From NCBI GenBank assembly GCA_027886175.1, contig JAJNNQ010000040.1, forward strand, positions 22,340,001 through 22,404,000: a stretch of DNA of 64,000 nucleotides. Direction: 5' to 3'. Both the position numbers and the translations under genes were made by a program. The number at the start of each line of letters is the position of its first letter. The stretch's first letter is position 1. A model generated the notes under the pieces. The model did no database searches and was not told the origin of the DNA. It saw nothing but the letters and a program-made list of their open reading frames with translations. Shown here piece after piece: positions 36,425 to 51,500 of this stretch. This stretch comes from Phylloscopus collybita. Lineage: Eukaryota; Chordata; Aves; Passeriformes; Phylloscopidae.

Positions 36425-36500
36425 AGTTTTTTTCTGCTTTAGTCCAGTTTTTTTGTTTTGTTTTGGTTTTTTTTTGGTTTTTTTTGGTTTTTTTTTTTTT
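36425..36500. repeat. T-rich GTTTT/GGTTTTTTT low-complexity tract
   Basis: TTTTTTGTTTTGTTTTGGTT followed by repeated GG-T(8) units. It is strand-biased low-complexity DNA, like smaller tracts at about 15440-15530, 16355-16412 and 33260-33330. Confidence 0.85.
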
Positions 36501-39500
36501 CATTTGTTTGTCTCTTATTCATGTCAGATTAAGAATAAGGCAACTATTAATAACTGAAAGTTCTGTGTATCCAGATCTGTGTTCTTGAGTCTGTGTAATT
36601 TAATAGTCTAATTGCTTTACCTAGATGACCAAGTATTTTTGGCATGTCAAAATGAAAAGCTTTGCTTCCTGTATTTCTTTTGCATTCCTCCCTGCTCTCT
36701 TGCCATCTCTTGTCTTTGTCTGTAGGGACTGGAATCTTCACTTAGCTGAAATTCCTGTTTCTCTTGCACACCTTGACTATTCATTAGTTTCCTCTACTGA
36801 AATTGATGCCAGACCAGTGTTGCTTGATCTACTGCTGCAGTTAAATGCAAATTAAACCAGTTTTGCTCAATGTTAGTCTGCACTACAGCTCACTAATTAA
36901 AAATGCTTAAGTCTTGAAAAATCTGAGTCACTCAACTTCCCAGCCTAGTACAACCGTCTGTGACTTGTGTTGTTGTAGTGGCACAAGTTAATTGGAGTTC
37001 AGGGCACAGCAGATGCCTCTCAGATATTAAATAGTTAGAAGACAGGGTATTACCCCTTCCTGTTTGCAACTGCTTTAATAGGAATTGGAAAAGGATTTAG
37101 TTTTTTTTTATATGGTTATTCACAATTGGTGGGTTTAATTCAAGCAGAAGCTAGTGCTAGTGATCAAACGGGCACATCTGTGCTTGTCATGTTTTTGATT
37201 TGTTCTGTTTTACTGGAAATTCAGGGCTTTTAGTTTGCCCCCATAATCCTGCTTTTCTGGGAGCCAGTGTGGGAGGAGTGCTCCTTCTCTGAGTTTAACC
37301 CCTGTCTGCCTCATTCAGTGGTGTCTCATCTCCTTTTGCATTAAAATCAAGTTTCCTCTTCCTGCTTGTTTTCTCCACCCCTCCTCCCTTGCACATCTCT
37401 ACCCTGTTTTCATTTGTTCTGTATGTTTTCCTTTGGTGTTGATGCTTCCCAAAAACCTGTCCTGTTGGGACAAATTAGTCTTATAACAAGTGTGCCCTTT
37501 AATATCTCTCTTCTATGTAAGGCATGTGGGGCCTGATTTTGAAATTGCCCTTGGGATGGGGAGATTATTACTCAGCACACTTTTCCCTGACTGTGTTTGG
37601 AGACATGGCTATATAGAGAATTTAGCTGGGAACACACTATAGGATAAGTAGTAGACCTGCTGGTAGGAGCAGGCATATTGGTGGGTAGCTATTTATTGCT
37701 CTGTGTAAATTATTGCTTAACTGCTTTTCATTAGAGTTGTTTTTTCAACTGGTTCCACCTCTATGCATGTGTTCATTTCTTAGGCTAGTCTTAAGCAGCT
37801 TGGGAAACTGTCTGACAGTTGGGAAGCTGGTGGCACTCCACAGGCTGTGTGTCTGGGATGTTTTGGGTTGCGGTCACTTTTTGGAACTTCGTCTCCTCAG
37901 AAGACGACCACCTGTCTCAAAGTCACCCCCAAACCACAATCAAGACACTGAAGTTTTAATTTAATTTTTAGTGTCACTAACAGGAAATTGTTTATTCAAA
38001 GGAATTGTTTAAAATTTATGGTGGTTCTTTTCCCTGTCCCTAATGACTTGTCATTCCTAACATTTATCTTGAGTACTCCGATTGTAGATTTCTCTGCAAT
38101 GTTGTTTGATTTCTTGGAGTTTAGCATGGTTGTGGGCTTCTGGTTTGGAATACCAGTGTTGTCAAAGGACGATAGATCTTTTTGCACCTGTTAAGCAAGT
38201 GTGAATTTACTATGCTTGTCCAGTCTGTCATTGCAGTCCCAGTACCAGGGAATGAGTTGATGGAATACTGCCTCCACAGAAAGGGCTAGCTTTTGTGTGG
38301 TTTGACCACAAGTGATCTGTATTGGATGTGAACCAGTGCTCCAGTACTGACCAGCACGAGGGTCAGATTTCTTGTGCCCCTTGGCTTCTGGGAAATGCGT
38401 TTGTTGGTTGCCTGTGAGTACTGCATGGAAGGGGGTTCCACAGTGGTGGTGATGTTTAGTCTCTACTCTGAAAGTAGAGTTTTATTTATATGAGTGCAGA
38501 ACCAAAAAATGCAGAGAGCTCTGGTTTTGGACTCAGGTTTTTCTTTTAATTTTGCCTTCTGCTGCTGCAGTTTTTATCCCTCTCCGTGGCTTTTTCTGAA
38601 TACAACAAAGTAAAGGAGTTGGACATTGTGTCCAACAGCAGCAGAGCAACATGCTATTGAAAGCTTTGTTATGTTTGCATATATAAGATTGCCCAGTTGG
38701 CTGAGCACTGGAATAGACTCACAAGTCTCCTAATTCCTGCTCTATCATTAATTGCTAACATAAACAGGGATAAACTCTTCCCGTGTCCTTATATTTACTT
38801 GAAGTCTAATTCAAGTGAGCTAATAGGAAGCACTGAACAATCCAGTGAAGAGTGCATTTCTTCAGTTCTTCCTGTTGAAATCAAGGCCTCTCTCCAGTTC
38901 CTGTTTTAGTCCTGTTACCATTAATAACCAGTGGTGAAGCCAGTGCTGCAACTCGCATTCCTCTGCTGTGGCTGAAGGCAAAGTTGGGATGAGGAGGAGG
39001 TTGGTGCATCCTCCACTGGGGCAGTTTCCTGCCCAGCACTTCCTTTTGCCTGTCCAAGAGCAAGAGTTAAATCATGGCCAGCAGAGCACTGGGGAGGGAT
39101 GGGAGTTTTTAATCCACATTTTTATTCAGGAGTGCTGGATTCAGCTGAACTCGGGGCATCAGCTGCTTCTCTTGCTGTTACCTATTTCATCATGCCCCAA
39201 ATTGGAGTTTTAAGTGTGGTACTGCAGAAGAAATAGTAAGGCAAAAGCCCACGCCTTGCATAAACACCTGTAGGCAGCACTCTCCTGTGATCTTACACCA
39301 TGCAGGCAGGGAGGCTTGGCAGGAAGGAGGATGTGATGGGACAGAGGGGAGTTTGAAGGGAAGGAGGCCTCAAGTGACACAAAGAGATATGAGAGGGCAG
39401 GCCAGCACTGGGGGTGCAGGAAGGGTATGCCAGGGGAAATGATAAAAGAAGACCTCTGATTTAAGTAGCAAGAGTAAGAGAAGGAAAAGGAGAGTATTGT

Positions 39501-42500
39501 TGTTTGTTTATTTTTTAATAGCCTGCCATGAGATGGCCTCTGTGGAGAGACAGAAACCGAACCTTAGAGCCTGGTTAAGACTGTGTGGGTGCAGCAGCTA
39601 CTGTGCATGGGAACTAGTGCCTGTATTCATTCCTCTGTACAAAACCTGATACTTACAGCAAATACTGCAGAGACTCCTGGTTTAGGCCTGGAATGTGGCA
39701 TTTCAGAAAAAGCAGATGTTCTGCTGTGCATGGGTATGTCTCTCCTGCTGCCAGAGCATTTCTCTGCTGCCCTTCTCGTTCCTTGTCATGCCTGAGGTTG
39801 GTTAAGGCCTTGCAGAAGAAAGTAAAACCAATGTATAATTCATTCATGATGAAATGTTTGATTCCTGACCCTTCTGAAGGACTGTTTAACTTCCAAAGAT
39901 TGAAATATAATTATGTTTATTTTAGCATGCCCAACCTTGATCATTGCCTTTTCCCAATAATGGCTGCTGTATGCTTTGAGAGGAATAGCTGTGTGTTTTT
40001 GTTTTTAAGATTTGCATATTCATACTGAAATATAGGTTCCATCTTTTCCATGAAATAATTAATGGGATTAGGGGAAAAGGAGAAAAAAAAAAAAAAGAAA
40101 AGGCAATCCCTGCATTCTCCAGCACAGTGTCCTGTTTCTGCTTAAGGGTTTGCTTTTCTCCACTTTTAGCTGCTATGTGAAATGTATGCTAACTTCATAA
40201 AATCATAATAGGCCATCTCAGGGGAGGTCAAATATAGAAATTATACTTAACTGAGTCCACTTAAAAGCTAACAGAAATAGAACTCAGCCACAAATAATAT
40301 AATGCTGCAGGAGTAATAATACACTATGTTCTGGTTATAATTTTTTTTTTTTTTTTTTAATATTCTTTCCTGTGTATCGTCCCTGGTAGTTTGGTTTTGG
40401 GCATTGATCCTGGATAGCTCCAGATGGAGCATGTTCAGAAGAACAGTGGTTTTTACCATGAGATTCTGATGGGGCAAGCTTAAGAGAACACAAGGATGCC
40501 TCTTCTCACAGGTCTAAAGCTCTGGCTGGGCAAAACTGATTTGAGGTAGTTCTTACCAAGGAAATCCGAAAGAAGTCAGTTTTAATTTCTAGAATTCACT
40601 TTCATTAACTACAGTCAATGGAAACTTTTCCAATAAAAAGGAAGCTCTGGACTGGGTAGTTTTGCAATCATTGGACTAATACCAGATGTATTAAGAAAAT
40701 AAAGCGAACTCACGGATAAAGATCTAACAATTAAAATTAGATATTGTCATCATGTCTACAAGTATCTCGGGTATGCAATCATGTGAACACTGTATGGCAC
40801 AGGAGGGCGTGTCTGACCACAGGGTTATTAAGGGCAGGAGATTCGGGTTTGGATAATACAGAAAGTGAATGGCTGAGGGAAAGGCAGAATCCGATGCAAT
40901 GAATCCTGGTTTTGTATTTTATTCATAGATCTACTGGCTTTCCACCACGGATCTCTAGCCATGCTGCCTGTTGTGAAAGGAGCTTTGCATAATGTATGTT
41001 TCCTTTTGAAATGGGCTTGAAATACTTCTTCGGGGTGCTGTTCTCTCTCTTGGGGGATGGACTGTAAAGAATTACAAGAGCTGCAGAGTATCTGGTTTCA
41101 GGGTCTTTCCTCCTGTACAGAAAATAATGTTTCTTTGCAGCAACAGTGTAAGCAGAGAGTGTTGGAGGAGAGCTGTTATGTCTACAGCACTGGGGCAAGT
41201 TGACTGCTGGAAAGCTGCTGGATGACAGTAAGGGCTTCCCTGGTTATTGTCAAGTTGTTTCTATTTATTTATTTACCTTATTTTTTCTTCCGTCCTGACA
41301 GTAATGAATTTTGGTAATTCACACTGGGGAAAATTGACTGGCAAAAGAATTGGGTTCTGTGCATGATGGGGTTTGAACTCTGCATATGACACTGGGTTTA
41401 ACAAGAGTTTGCTCATTGTAGATATGCTTGTGTGCTCCTTCTGCTGGGATCAGAAAGTGAAATTGCATCTCTGCCAGGCAGGGGAGAAGGAGGGAGAGGC
41501 AGAACTCCAGGAAATGCTAAGTTCTTGCTCGAATGTAGATGCTGTTCTCTGCTGTGAACTTTTGTACCTGTAGTACTCTTGGATTCAGCTTTACCAGTGG
41601 GAGCAATTAGCTGCTGGTCAAGAAGCATGTTCATGAGAGCCAGGAGGAGATTTCTGGGGGAAGAGCTGCAAAGGCAATGGAAACAAATACACATTAGAAA
41701 CAGATTAGATTCCTGAATCTTAGCAAATTGAAAAATAGCAGGATAACCTAGGCTTTAGAAAACCTACTGAAAATGAGCCAGAATTTTTGCAAACTGGAAT
41801 GACCTTAGCCTTTCTTAAATTGCTGCTCAGTGTGAGACCACAGTTAAAACAGGGATTAAAAATGAGCAGAGTTCATACTCCTTCCTGCAGACCAGTGCAG
41901 ACACTGTCCATGCTTGGTGGGAAAACGACCCAAGAGTAGTGTTGAGAAGACCTCAGAACAAATCCAGCATGTTTGCGACAAAGAATCGGAATTATAATCT
42001 TAAATTTAGAATTGTGGTGGTAAGCAGCCTGGGCATGGCAGGAGAAGCACTTGGGTTTTTTTCAAGTTTAATTGAAGCTTTAATTTGTGGCCCTGCAGTT
42101 TTTGAAATGCTGACATTACCAAGGATTGACAGTAGAAGTCAGATTTATCGTGTGGATTGGAAAATGTTGAACACAGCAGACAGTAACTGTATTTTTTGAA
42201 AAGTGTCTCTAAATTCCTCCCCTTGGAGAAATTCTGTATCTCTTTCAATTCACATTTCAGGTTTACTGACTGAAAATCTCTGTGGTTTGACTGGTTACGA
42301 ATGTTTTCATGCAAGCACATTAGCTTTTAAGTTGGTACATAAGCTGCTTTTTTTTAAAGAAAGTGAATAAGCTTGTAAAATAGTGTGTTGGAAACAAAAA
42401 AAGTCTTTTTTTCATATAGACAGATCTGATTCATCAGAGAGCATCAAGATAATTGTCACGATTTTCATTTTAAAAGGAAACCAAGAAATCTTGGCACAAG

Positions 42501-45500
42501 TGTAAAACTTTCTGTTGCTATACTGGCCTGTTGCCTGGAGCTAAATATTTGCCTCATGAATTTTCCTTTCCCTATCAGGAACAGGAAGCAATGTTACAGA
42601 TGAAATGCATTAAGGTTTGTAAGTGATGCCTGTTATTCAAAAAAGGAAAGATGCTTGCATGTTACATGATTTATCAACAAGATAAAACAATTTTTATTCT
42701 GGCTGAAATCTGGATGGTCACCTAATTTTTGGGAGTATTTCTAGGGTGGAGATTTATACTCACTTGCTGCAAGTCTCCTTTTAACAAACACACACATTAG
42801 AGTCAGGTTTAGTTAAGCAATCCCAAATGTTAATATGAGTAGGCACATTTCCCTCTATTCTTCCCTTAATTTTTCTTTTCTTTAAATGAGCTCAGCCACC
42901 AGCAATTCAGGCTCTTGCCATTGCTTCTCAGCCTTTTGTGTTTCATGCTCTTAAGGTAACTCTTCATCTTCCCTGTGGTCCCTGAAGAGAGAGGGGCAGC
43001 CGTGGTTGGCAGCAAGCGGCTGCGTTTTCTGTCCTGTAGCAATCCCTCTGTGCCAGGCTGTTACCTGGAGTAAGAGGAAAAAGAAACCAATCCTGTCAAG
43101 AGACTGCAAAACCTCGGAGGCCATGGAAATATGGAAAAGGCGTTTTAAGGTGCTGTTCCTTTCGGGGGCTTCTGGAAATGCTCTGACTTGTTGGAAGATC
43201 TCACTCTGCAGCAGGAAAACCCAGAGTCCCTGTCAGCGTACCTGCTGACATCCCAGGTCAGATACCACCATGGGTACATTGTGTATTTTATCAAGTACAA
43301 TAAACGTGACAATTGGCTCGCCTCTTCCTACTGCTTGGGACAAGGTAGAGGGTGAGCAATTGATTTGTGCCCTATTCTTAGTCATAAGGGAATTCAAAGC
43401 CACCACAGTATGTTTATGTAGCTGATATAATATGGTGAAGGGCTCTCTGAGACTACAGTAGCAAGGTTTTCCTCCAGCTTGGGTTGTTTTGAGACAGTAA
43501 AGATGATAGTGCTAACTTTGATTGTCACAAAAGACTGATGAAGGGCTTTTTGCTGTAACTGTGTATCCTACAAAATCTACTCTGTGTGTGTAAGATACTA
43601 GTGACACTTAACAATAATAATTAATTCAATTTGTATCTTTATTGAATCTGCAAAGGCCTCACTTTGTGCTATATTTTTCAGCTCTTTAAATAACAGTTGC
43701 CATCTTCAGGGTATTAAAAGACAAAATTAAATTGGTGAAATAAACTAGCCAAAATGCAGAGCCTCAATTTTTTTGCTACTTTCTGTTTCTGTGTTTCTGA
43801 AGTTAGGCAAGGTGTTTTTTCCCCAGTGTTTTTCCAGGGATATTATGTTATCTGATGTTTAATTATTTCCCTCTCATTGCATATTGTAGAGTAAGATTTC
43901 TGGTCTCCAGCAGAGACTTGCATAATTTATTCTCTTTATGGTAATTCTCAAAAGTTTTCCTTTCATTTTGCCTTTTTTATGCAGCTGTTAAAGGGCTTCC
44001 TTCTTAGCTAAGCATACCTAACATTTAAATATTCACTGTGTATATTATTACTACACATTTATAGATTGTGAGTTAAGCTAGTTTGAATGAGATTTTGGCA
44101 CACAATGGAGTTTTTCCATCTATTCTGGAAAAGCTTTGCATGATAATAAGCCATGCAGTTAGCTGAAGTACTCTTGTTTCCTAGTGAAATCTGCTTTCTT
44201 TAGACTCTCGAGGAACTGAGTGAAAATACAGTGGCAGCTGTGGTTTGTATCTACCTGTGCATTATCATATACCCTTGCAGAAAGCAGCCAGAAGAGTTCT
44301 AGAAAATATCTGTACTGTCTTTGATGTTTACATTTTTCATTTTATAGCCTTTCAAGGATTTCAGGTACTAATGAAAACTCCAGTCCTAGATGGGAGTCTA
44401 CTGTCCTACTGGCCTTGCAATCTGTTGATTTTGCCAGGCAGGCATTTGTCTTTTTAAAATGTATCAAGTTCTATGCTTCCAGTTCCTGATGCATGTCAGA
44501 AACAATTTCTTACATTGAGGCTTTCTATTTAACAACTTCAGTTTTATTGCATAAAAGCGTCATGGTATAAAAGTTTTTTGTCAACCAGTTATAGTTGTTT
44601 GTGTTAAAAAATTGTTTATGTGTACAGTGTCCCTGATCTGGATAAATCTTTAGTGTGTAAGAACTGCCCTGCATTCAGATGACTTATAAAAAAATACTGA
44701 GAGATAAATTAGAGCCAAACTGATGCAGCTCAACCCCCCAAAAAACCGTATTGATTGCCAGAAATGGAATGACTCGCATTAGTGGCTTCAAATGGAGAGC
44801 TGGAAAAGAGAAGGCTGGGTGTTTAGGCAAGAGAAAGATGATGAATAACTAAAAACACTGAAGGAAAGGTCAGGAAGTTTGGAGCTCAGCCTAGACAGAG
44901 CTCAAGGTGTGTGGCATTGGGATTGTGCCCTGTGTCACTGGTTTTGAGCAGGCAGCAAAGGAAGCGTCCTTCTCCTTTCTAATCCCTCGTGCACACAGGG
45001 ACACTGGGGGTTGCTATGAAAACTTTCAAGCTCTCATTGCAAATTCTCTCTAGCCACAGCAAATTATCACACACAGCGATTTTTGTCTGGCCGTTCTAAT
45101 GCAAATGGGCAACATTGAGTCTTCTGTCACAAAAAAGTGATATTGAGCAAACCATCTGCATGGGTGTTTTGCCTGGTACACTTGCTAGGAATATAGCTGT
45201 TTCACTCTACCATGCTTTCATTTAGAGTCAATTTAAAACTACTGTTTTTATTTCTGCCTTTCAAACTGTGAAAACTTTGACTCCCGTTTTGTTTCTAAAG
45301 ATATTTATTAACGAGGAGCTGATGTAATTTGTTTTGGAGGACAGGCTCTTTTATACACAGAGTTGTATGAATCGAGATACAATCTCTGATAAACGTGGAC
45401 AAAATTAATGGGCCTTTACGAGATGCCAGAAGGATATTTATTGTTTGCAAGTTGTGTTAACTGGTAGCAATCCCTTGACAAACCGGGGGAACGGCCCGCT

Positions 45501-48500
45501 GTGATTTGCAGCTGCCTGTGCCACAGAATGCGCTTACTAGAGCTTTCCACCCGCTATTCAGCTTGCTGTTGCCTGCTTGTTTTCTGTTTTAAAAAGTGTT
45601 TTCATTGTCAAACTGCATCCAAACTATTCAGTGGAAGCAGCCCATTTGCTGGTGCTCCGAGACGCTTCGCTTTGTCCCTGCTGACACCTGATGATGGATG
45701 CAGAATATTCTGAGCCGAACGGTAAATATGAGTCTTCTACTTATGTCACTGTTTTTTGAGATATTGATTTTTTTCAGGTCCAGCAAATGTTTTATGACCC
45801 TGATTGTATGTGGATGAGGTCACAGTTCTGTCCAGAGCTCTGGATACCAACAAAATCCCATGGATGTAAATACATAGAAAAGAGACAAACTGCATGGGGG
45901 GAAAAAGAAAAATCTTGTTCATAGGGGAAAAAAACCAATCTTGTTTTCAGGATATGCTGTGATAACAAAGGAAGATTTTTGGTTTCTGTTATTTCTGAAA
46001 ACATAACAATCTGATGTAAATGTGTAGGATAATAACAACATCTGATAGTGTAAAAGACTTTATAGGTACCACAAAGGTAAACAGCATAAGCTGAGGAGGA
46101 GCTACCAAAAAAAGGGAATTTGGGATGCCTGCCTTGGTGAAACATGAAAAAAAACGTTGGAAAGCCTGAAATTATGGGTACAATCTGAGTGCTGAATTTT
46201 GGGAGAAGATTGCACAAAAATCTGCAGATATGAGAGAAAAAGATGTATAAAAGTCTGTGCATTGTATCTTGCATTCTTTGCACTTCTAATTTATTAACGG
46301 TTTTTCTGCTCAGTTAATGCCGTACCAAATACTGAAACTGGATAAGGGTGCTCTAAAGGAACTTTTCTGATTTGTTTCTAGAATCCTTGTCTGTATTTTA
46401 GGAATTAATGCAGTTCTCAGGGAATAATTCCACAGATATGGACATTTTGTTTTCTTGCACCACCTAAAGGGTCAATCAAAGGCATAAGCCTTTGCAGAAT
46501 TAAATCTTAAAAAAAAAAAAGTTCTCAAAAAATCTTTATGCATTTAAATGCTTTTAAGATAAATAGGTAGCAGATGTTCTTGTGTTTTATCTCAGGTATG
46601 TGTCTGCATAATTTCTAAGGTGTTGGGAAAACCCCAACATTTCTTTTTTTTCTCTTTTATATGCTCACTCTTTTTAATTTTTCACTCAACTGATCAAATG
46701 ATACTTTTAAAAATTACTTGCTTCTAAAAATCTAGAGGTGCTACAATAATATCATGATTCAAAAAAGGAAAAAAAAAGTTTTCATTTTGATGTTGGAGGA
46801 CTTTTGTTCCTCATCCTTCTGTACAAGTGTTTGTATTTTATGTTTTTAAGGAAATTAATTTCAAATGGTTTCTGATTAGTGGCTTGGCCCTGCTTCATTG
46901 TCATGCTGATTTTCATATGGTTCTCTTAAAAATAAAATATCAGCAAGGCAGACGTGGTAACAAGGGACAATCAACAGTCCTGGATATTTCTGGACACCTT
47001 AATGTGGGAAAAGCCTGAGGGAAGAGGTAGAAGTGGGCAGCCAGGTCCTGAGCTGGGTGTCCCAGGCAGAGAGTGAGGGGATGTGAGGTGAGGAGGGATG
47101 CAGCAGTTAGAGCAGCAGGGAGAGGGACAGCCAGAGAAGGCACAATAAGGATGCGGTGTCTTTTTCTCCCAGATCAGGGAAACTTAATGTGTCACCTAGG
47201 GCTTCACATAGTGGGCTAGAGCAAAGGGAGTGTAACTGGGAGCAGAGATGCAAAATGTCAGAAAAGTGAGGTGCTGAGGGGAAATGCTGTCTTGTGGCTC
47301 TGGATGCAGCCCGTGGTGCTGCTGCTGGCTGTGGGCTTGCAGCTCCCTGATGAGTGAAGTGAGGCTGATGCCTGTACCACCCCAGCACTCCTGTGCTGCA
47401 GTAAACAGAGAATTGGAGGGGTGCCATTGTACCTGAGATGAGCTGTGCTGGCCAAATTGCTGCTGATCGAGGTGGGACTGTCAGGACTGGGACCTGACCT
47501 TTAAATCATTGCCCCTTGTACTGGGAGGTGCATGGTTTCCCTGCAGAATGTCACTAATCCAGGTAATTCCTTACTGGTGCTGGAATGTCTACATCTCTGA
47601 GATGTGTTATTGCTGCAGTTCCAGCATTCATTGCTTCCATTTGTCAACTTGAAGTACGTGAATGCCCAGTACACAGAAGTGCTCTGTAAATAGCTGGAGA
47701 CGTATAAAGGATTGGAGGGAAAAGCACAAATGAATTTCCACAGCACATTTAATTTTTTGTTTGCTAACATGTGAAAGATGTAGTTAAATTAATAAAACTT
47801 CAGTTACTAAAGAGTTACTAAGAATTTCTTCATGGTTACACAGTAACTCTAAATTTACTCTCTTATTGCTGGCCAGGTGAATTTAATACTTGTTTAAGCT
47901 GATTAAATTGGGCTGCTGCTTTGTCACAATGAAAAATGCGTTTCCTTAATCCTCCTAGGAAGCTGTAAATTGGAGGCTCATAGTTTGCAGGTATTCTCTT
48001 CCATTTTTTGCTCCTTTTCCCTTGGCCCCACTGGATGATGAGCAGCCTCGTGCTGTAGCACGTGTCCACCACAGAAGTGAACACATTAAGCCCATCATCC
48101 CGTGTTGGTGTCTCTCCTCCTCTTAGGTTTTATAAGAACTGCTATTTTATTATCATCTGGCAAAGAACTGTGTGTGCTATGTTCCATCCTTCGTTTGCTT
48201 CTTTGTGTCAGTTTTTTAATCTTGCCGGGATAAATGAGGCTTTTGAAAACCACAGTGAATAGTTTTGTGTAAGGGGAAGCTTTAGTGTTAACTTGCTTTC
48301 ATTTATGTCCTGTGATATGTAAATCCACTCTGGTTTTGTCTGCCATATTTTAAGTCATAGGTGCTGGTTGCATCCTTGTCTCTAATGTTAATGGTGTGAA
48401 GAGCAGGATTGCAGCCTTAGCACTGAGGAGGCAACCAGGGCAGAAATGAAAACTACTCTTTGTTTTCACATTAGTCCTCCACCTAATTATTTATTTTTTT

Positions 48501-51500
48501 TCCTGGTAGTGACTGTACCTGTTTTTTAGCTGGCAGAAATCTGTCAGCCTGGCACTTTGATCCTAAACTCAGAAATCCATTGTGGTTGGATCCTGATGCT
48601 GGTCGTTCCATTTGCTGAAGCTTGCAGTAGCTGCTCAGGAGGAATACAATGCCCTGCTAACTCTGCTGTGTCAGTTTTGGCTTCGTCATGACACCAGAAA
48701 CATCTTTTGTTCAATGCTAGTTTATAAAGCTTTGCCTGATTGTTTTTAAATTGATGCTACCCACTGGGAGAAGTTATAGGTGGTTATTTTTGTTGGAAAA
48801 GGATGAATGCACAAATGTGCCTCTGCTTACTGTGTGTCAGCTAAAGTCTGAAAAATTTTGAGGAAAAGAACACCAGTACTTGATGTTAGTAGATTTGATA
48901 GTAAGGGGGTTGGGATTTTTTCTATTTTATTATCATTTTTTGAACTGAAGACCATAAATTTGTATACTGCCCAGAGGTGCTGAATTTCCAGGCAACAGAT
49001 GATAGAGGAACTGAAGTCACTGAGAAATTACATTTAAAAATGTTGCTCATGTGGCTGTAGAGCTCAAAAGTAAACTGCAGTCCAGTTGTTTTTTAATTGT
49101 TCATAGACATTTTAATTCAATAGTTAAATAATTTTTAATGTCTTTGCCTCTTTCCTCCAAAAATATGTAGGAAAAGGGAAAGTACTGTAAACTGAAGATA
49201 TTACAAGGTTAAACTGAACTACAAAATTGTATTTAGAGTTTTTTATCAATTGTGTTTTTTCCATCTGTTTGTGTTTGGGATAGGACCCGCCAGAGCTGAA
49301 ACTTAGACTTCTCTATTTCAGATCCTCCTAATTTGGCTGTTGATAATTCAGAAGCAGCATCTCTTGAGGGCCTTGTGCCTTCTGTGTGCCATGCAGAGAT
49401 ACTCCTGACACTCTCTGTGATTTATGTCAAACAACCATGCTGACCTGTTGGCCAAAATGAATGAAGTTCTGTTTTTTGTTAACTGGGAAATTACTTCTGT
49501 GGTTTTATTTCTTCAAAAGGGTTAAAGAGCTTGCGGGAGGCCCAAATGAAATTGGTTTTTTTGTTGTCTGAACTTGATTTTGTTACTCTTGCAGTGTCAC
49601 TGTTCTGCAAACTCTTGATCTTATAGACTAGACAGGATCTGCATTTCTAATACAAAAATTCAGGCTTTTGACAGATCTAAATGGAACAAAAATAGACAAG
49701 CTTCTCCAGAGTTATTAACCTGGCACCTTCTCATGAGCACTAATTTTACTCAAAACTGTCAATTGCAAAAATTTTCCTTAAAATGTGAAGCACTGTAATA
49801 TCCACAAATTTTAAGGCTTATTAAAAAATGCATCCCCAGTAACACTCAAGAATTAAATTCTGGTAGCTTTAATATAAAATTTGCCTTTGTAGAGTAGATG
49901 CTTCCTGAATAGAAAATATATGTTCAAAATACAAAGACTGTTCAGGACACAGGGTCATAATGTTATCAAGTGAAACATAAAGTGCAATAGGGTATTTTGT
50001 TACAATAAGGTGCATTAAAAATATTTTAAGAGTTATATTTGCTGAATTTTTTTTCAATATTGCACTGTATGAAAAAAATTCAAGTGTGGTAATACCTTGT
50101 CAGTATTTTCTTTTCCACTGTCTCCAGCTAAATTGAAGCCTAGCTCCAATAATGATTTTCTTTCCCAACCTATCCTCTTTATTCTTAGTCTGTGAGAGTA
50201 TAATTTGAGTAACACACCTATTCCCTGGGCAAGAACTAACAAAGTATGACTTGTTCTACTAGATGAGTTCTTTGACCAAAATAAAATGTTCCCAAATTAG
50301 AGCTGGGGTTGGGTTGATGAAAACAATAAATTGAAGATTGAGACCTTGCCGATATCCACGTTTCCCCATACCAAACTTATTATTTGTCAGGTGTGTCATC
50401 ATGTTTCTTGCCATCATTCAGCAAAATGAATGCCATTGGAGTAGATGCCAGTTTGGTGTAAATCTTGAATGTAAGTAGCAATGAACATAGGAAAATTGTT
50501 CCTATTGATGTTTTTGGTAAATGCTAAATTTTGGTGTGATGTCTAATTTGTGGTAAGAGTTCTGGAAAACCATCTCTGAGATGGAGATCCTTTGGTGCTC
50601 ATAGTCCATACAGACAGGTTGGCTTGGGAAGAATGATGGAAATTGCTTTCATGGTAACAAATAATTTGAAAGTTGGTTTTGGCCATAGAGTTTTATTTAT
50701 AACTGGTTGTTGGGTATAATTTTAGGTTTCACAGTTCTTGCCTAGTTAGATGTTTCCTTCATATTTTTCCTACTAGGGTAATTTTCACTGTGTCTTTAGA
50801 ACCAACATAAAACATCAATGTTAATCCATAACATTATTTGAATGTTACACAAACTGGTATGAGATGAGCAGATTCAACGTGCAAATTAACTGGAATAAAA
50901 GCAATTTTAGTAGGAGGTGTCATGTTGAAAGCAGAGCAATGAGACATTGGAGCTATAGCAGAATATCCTTTAGAAGTTAAGGTTACAATTTTAGCAGGTT
51001 ACTATTCAAGCCTAAAGATGGTCCTTTGGTTGGACACTTCCTTATGCCGAGTTGTGGGATACAGCAGCAAGGAGCAGTTGGCTGTAGCCTGTGCAGCCAG
51101 AACTTGCTTTGATGAGTATGTTCATATCCTGCTCATTCTTGGGCCTGGTGGAGCCACTTCCCAGTGGGGTTGTCTGGCTCTTGTGATGAGAAATGATACG
51201 GAAGCTGAAAACAGTGTTTCAGGGAGAGGCTACAACTGGCAAGCAATTCCACTTTCTCCCATGTAGAAATCTACACATTTTAACTGGGCAAATACCAAGA
51301 TAAACAGACCCTGGTTCCAGGGAGGAAAACTGCATTTGTTCCCAAGCTGCTCCATGTGTAAACTGGGAACTTTTGCCTTGGGACAGGGTGTGTGGGTGCA
51401 GATAGTAGCTACTTTACTTGTCTGACTTTTACCAACTGCTGCAAATCTGTCAGCGACCTGATGTGAGTTTTGGTGTCTGAGGGAGGAACTACCGCAGAGT

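Noticed and set aside
38690..38760. A possible MIR 5' half (GGCTGAGCACTGGAATAGACTCACAAGTCTCC)
   Set aside because: The similarity is short and interrupted, too weak to list as a feature.
45792..46283. A 163-codon minus-strand frame
   Set aside because: Phe/His/Ser-rich from AT-rich DNA, with no recognisable motif; compatible with chance.
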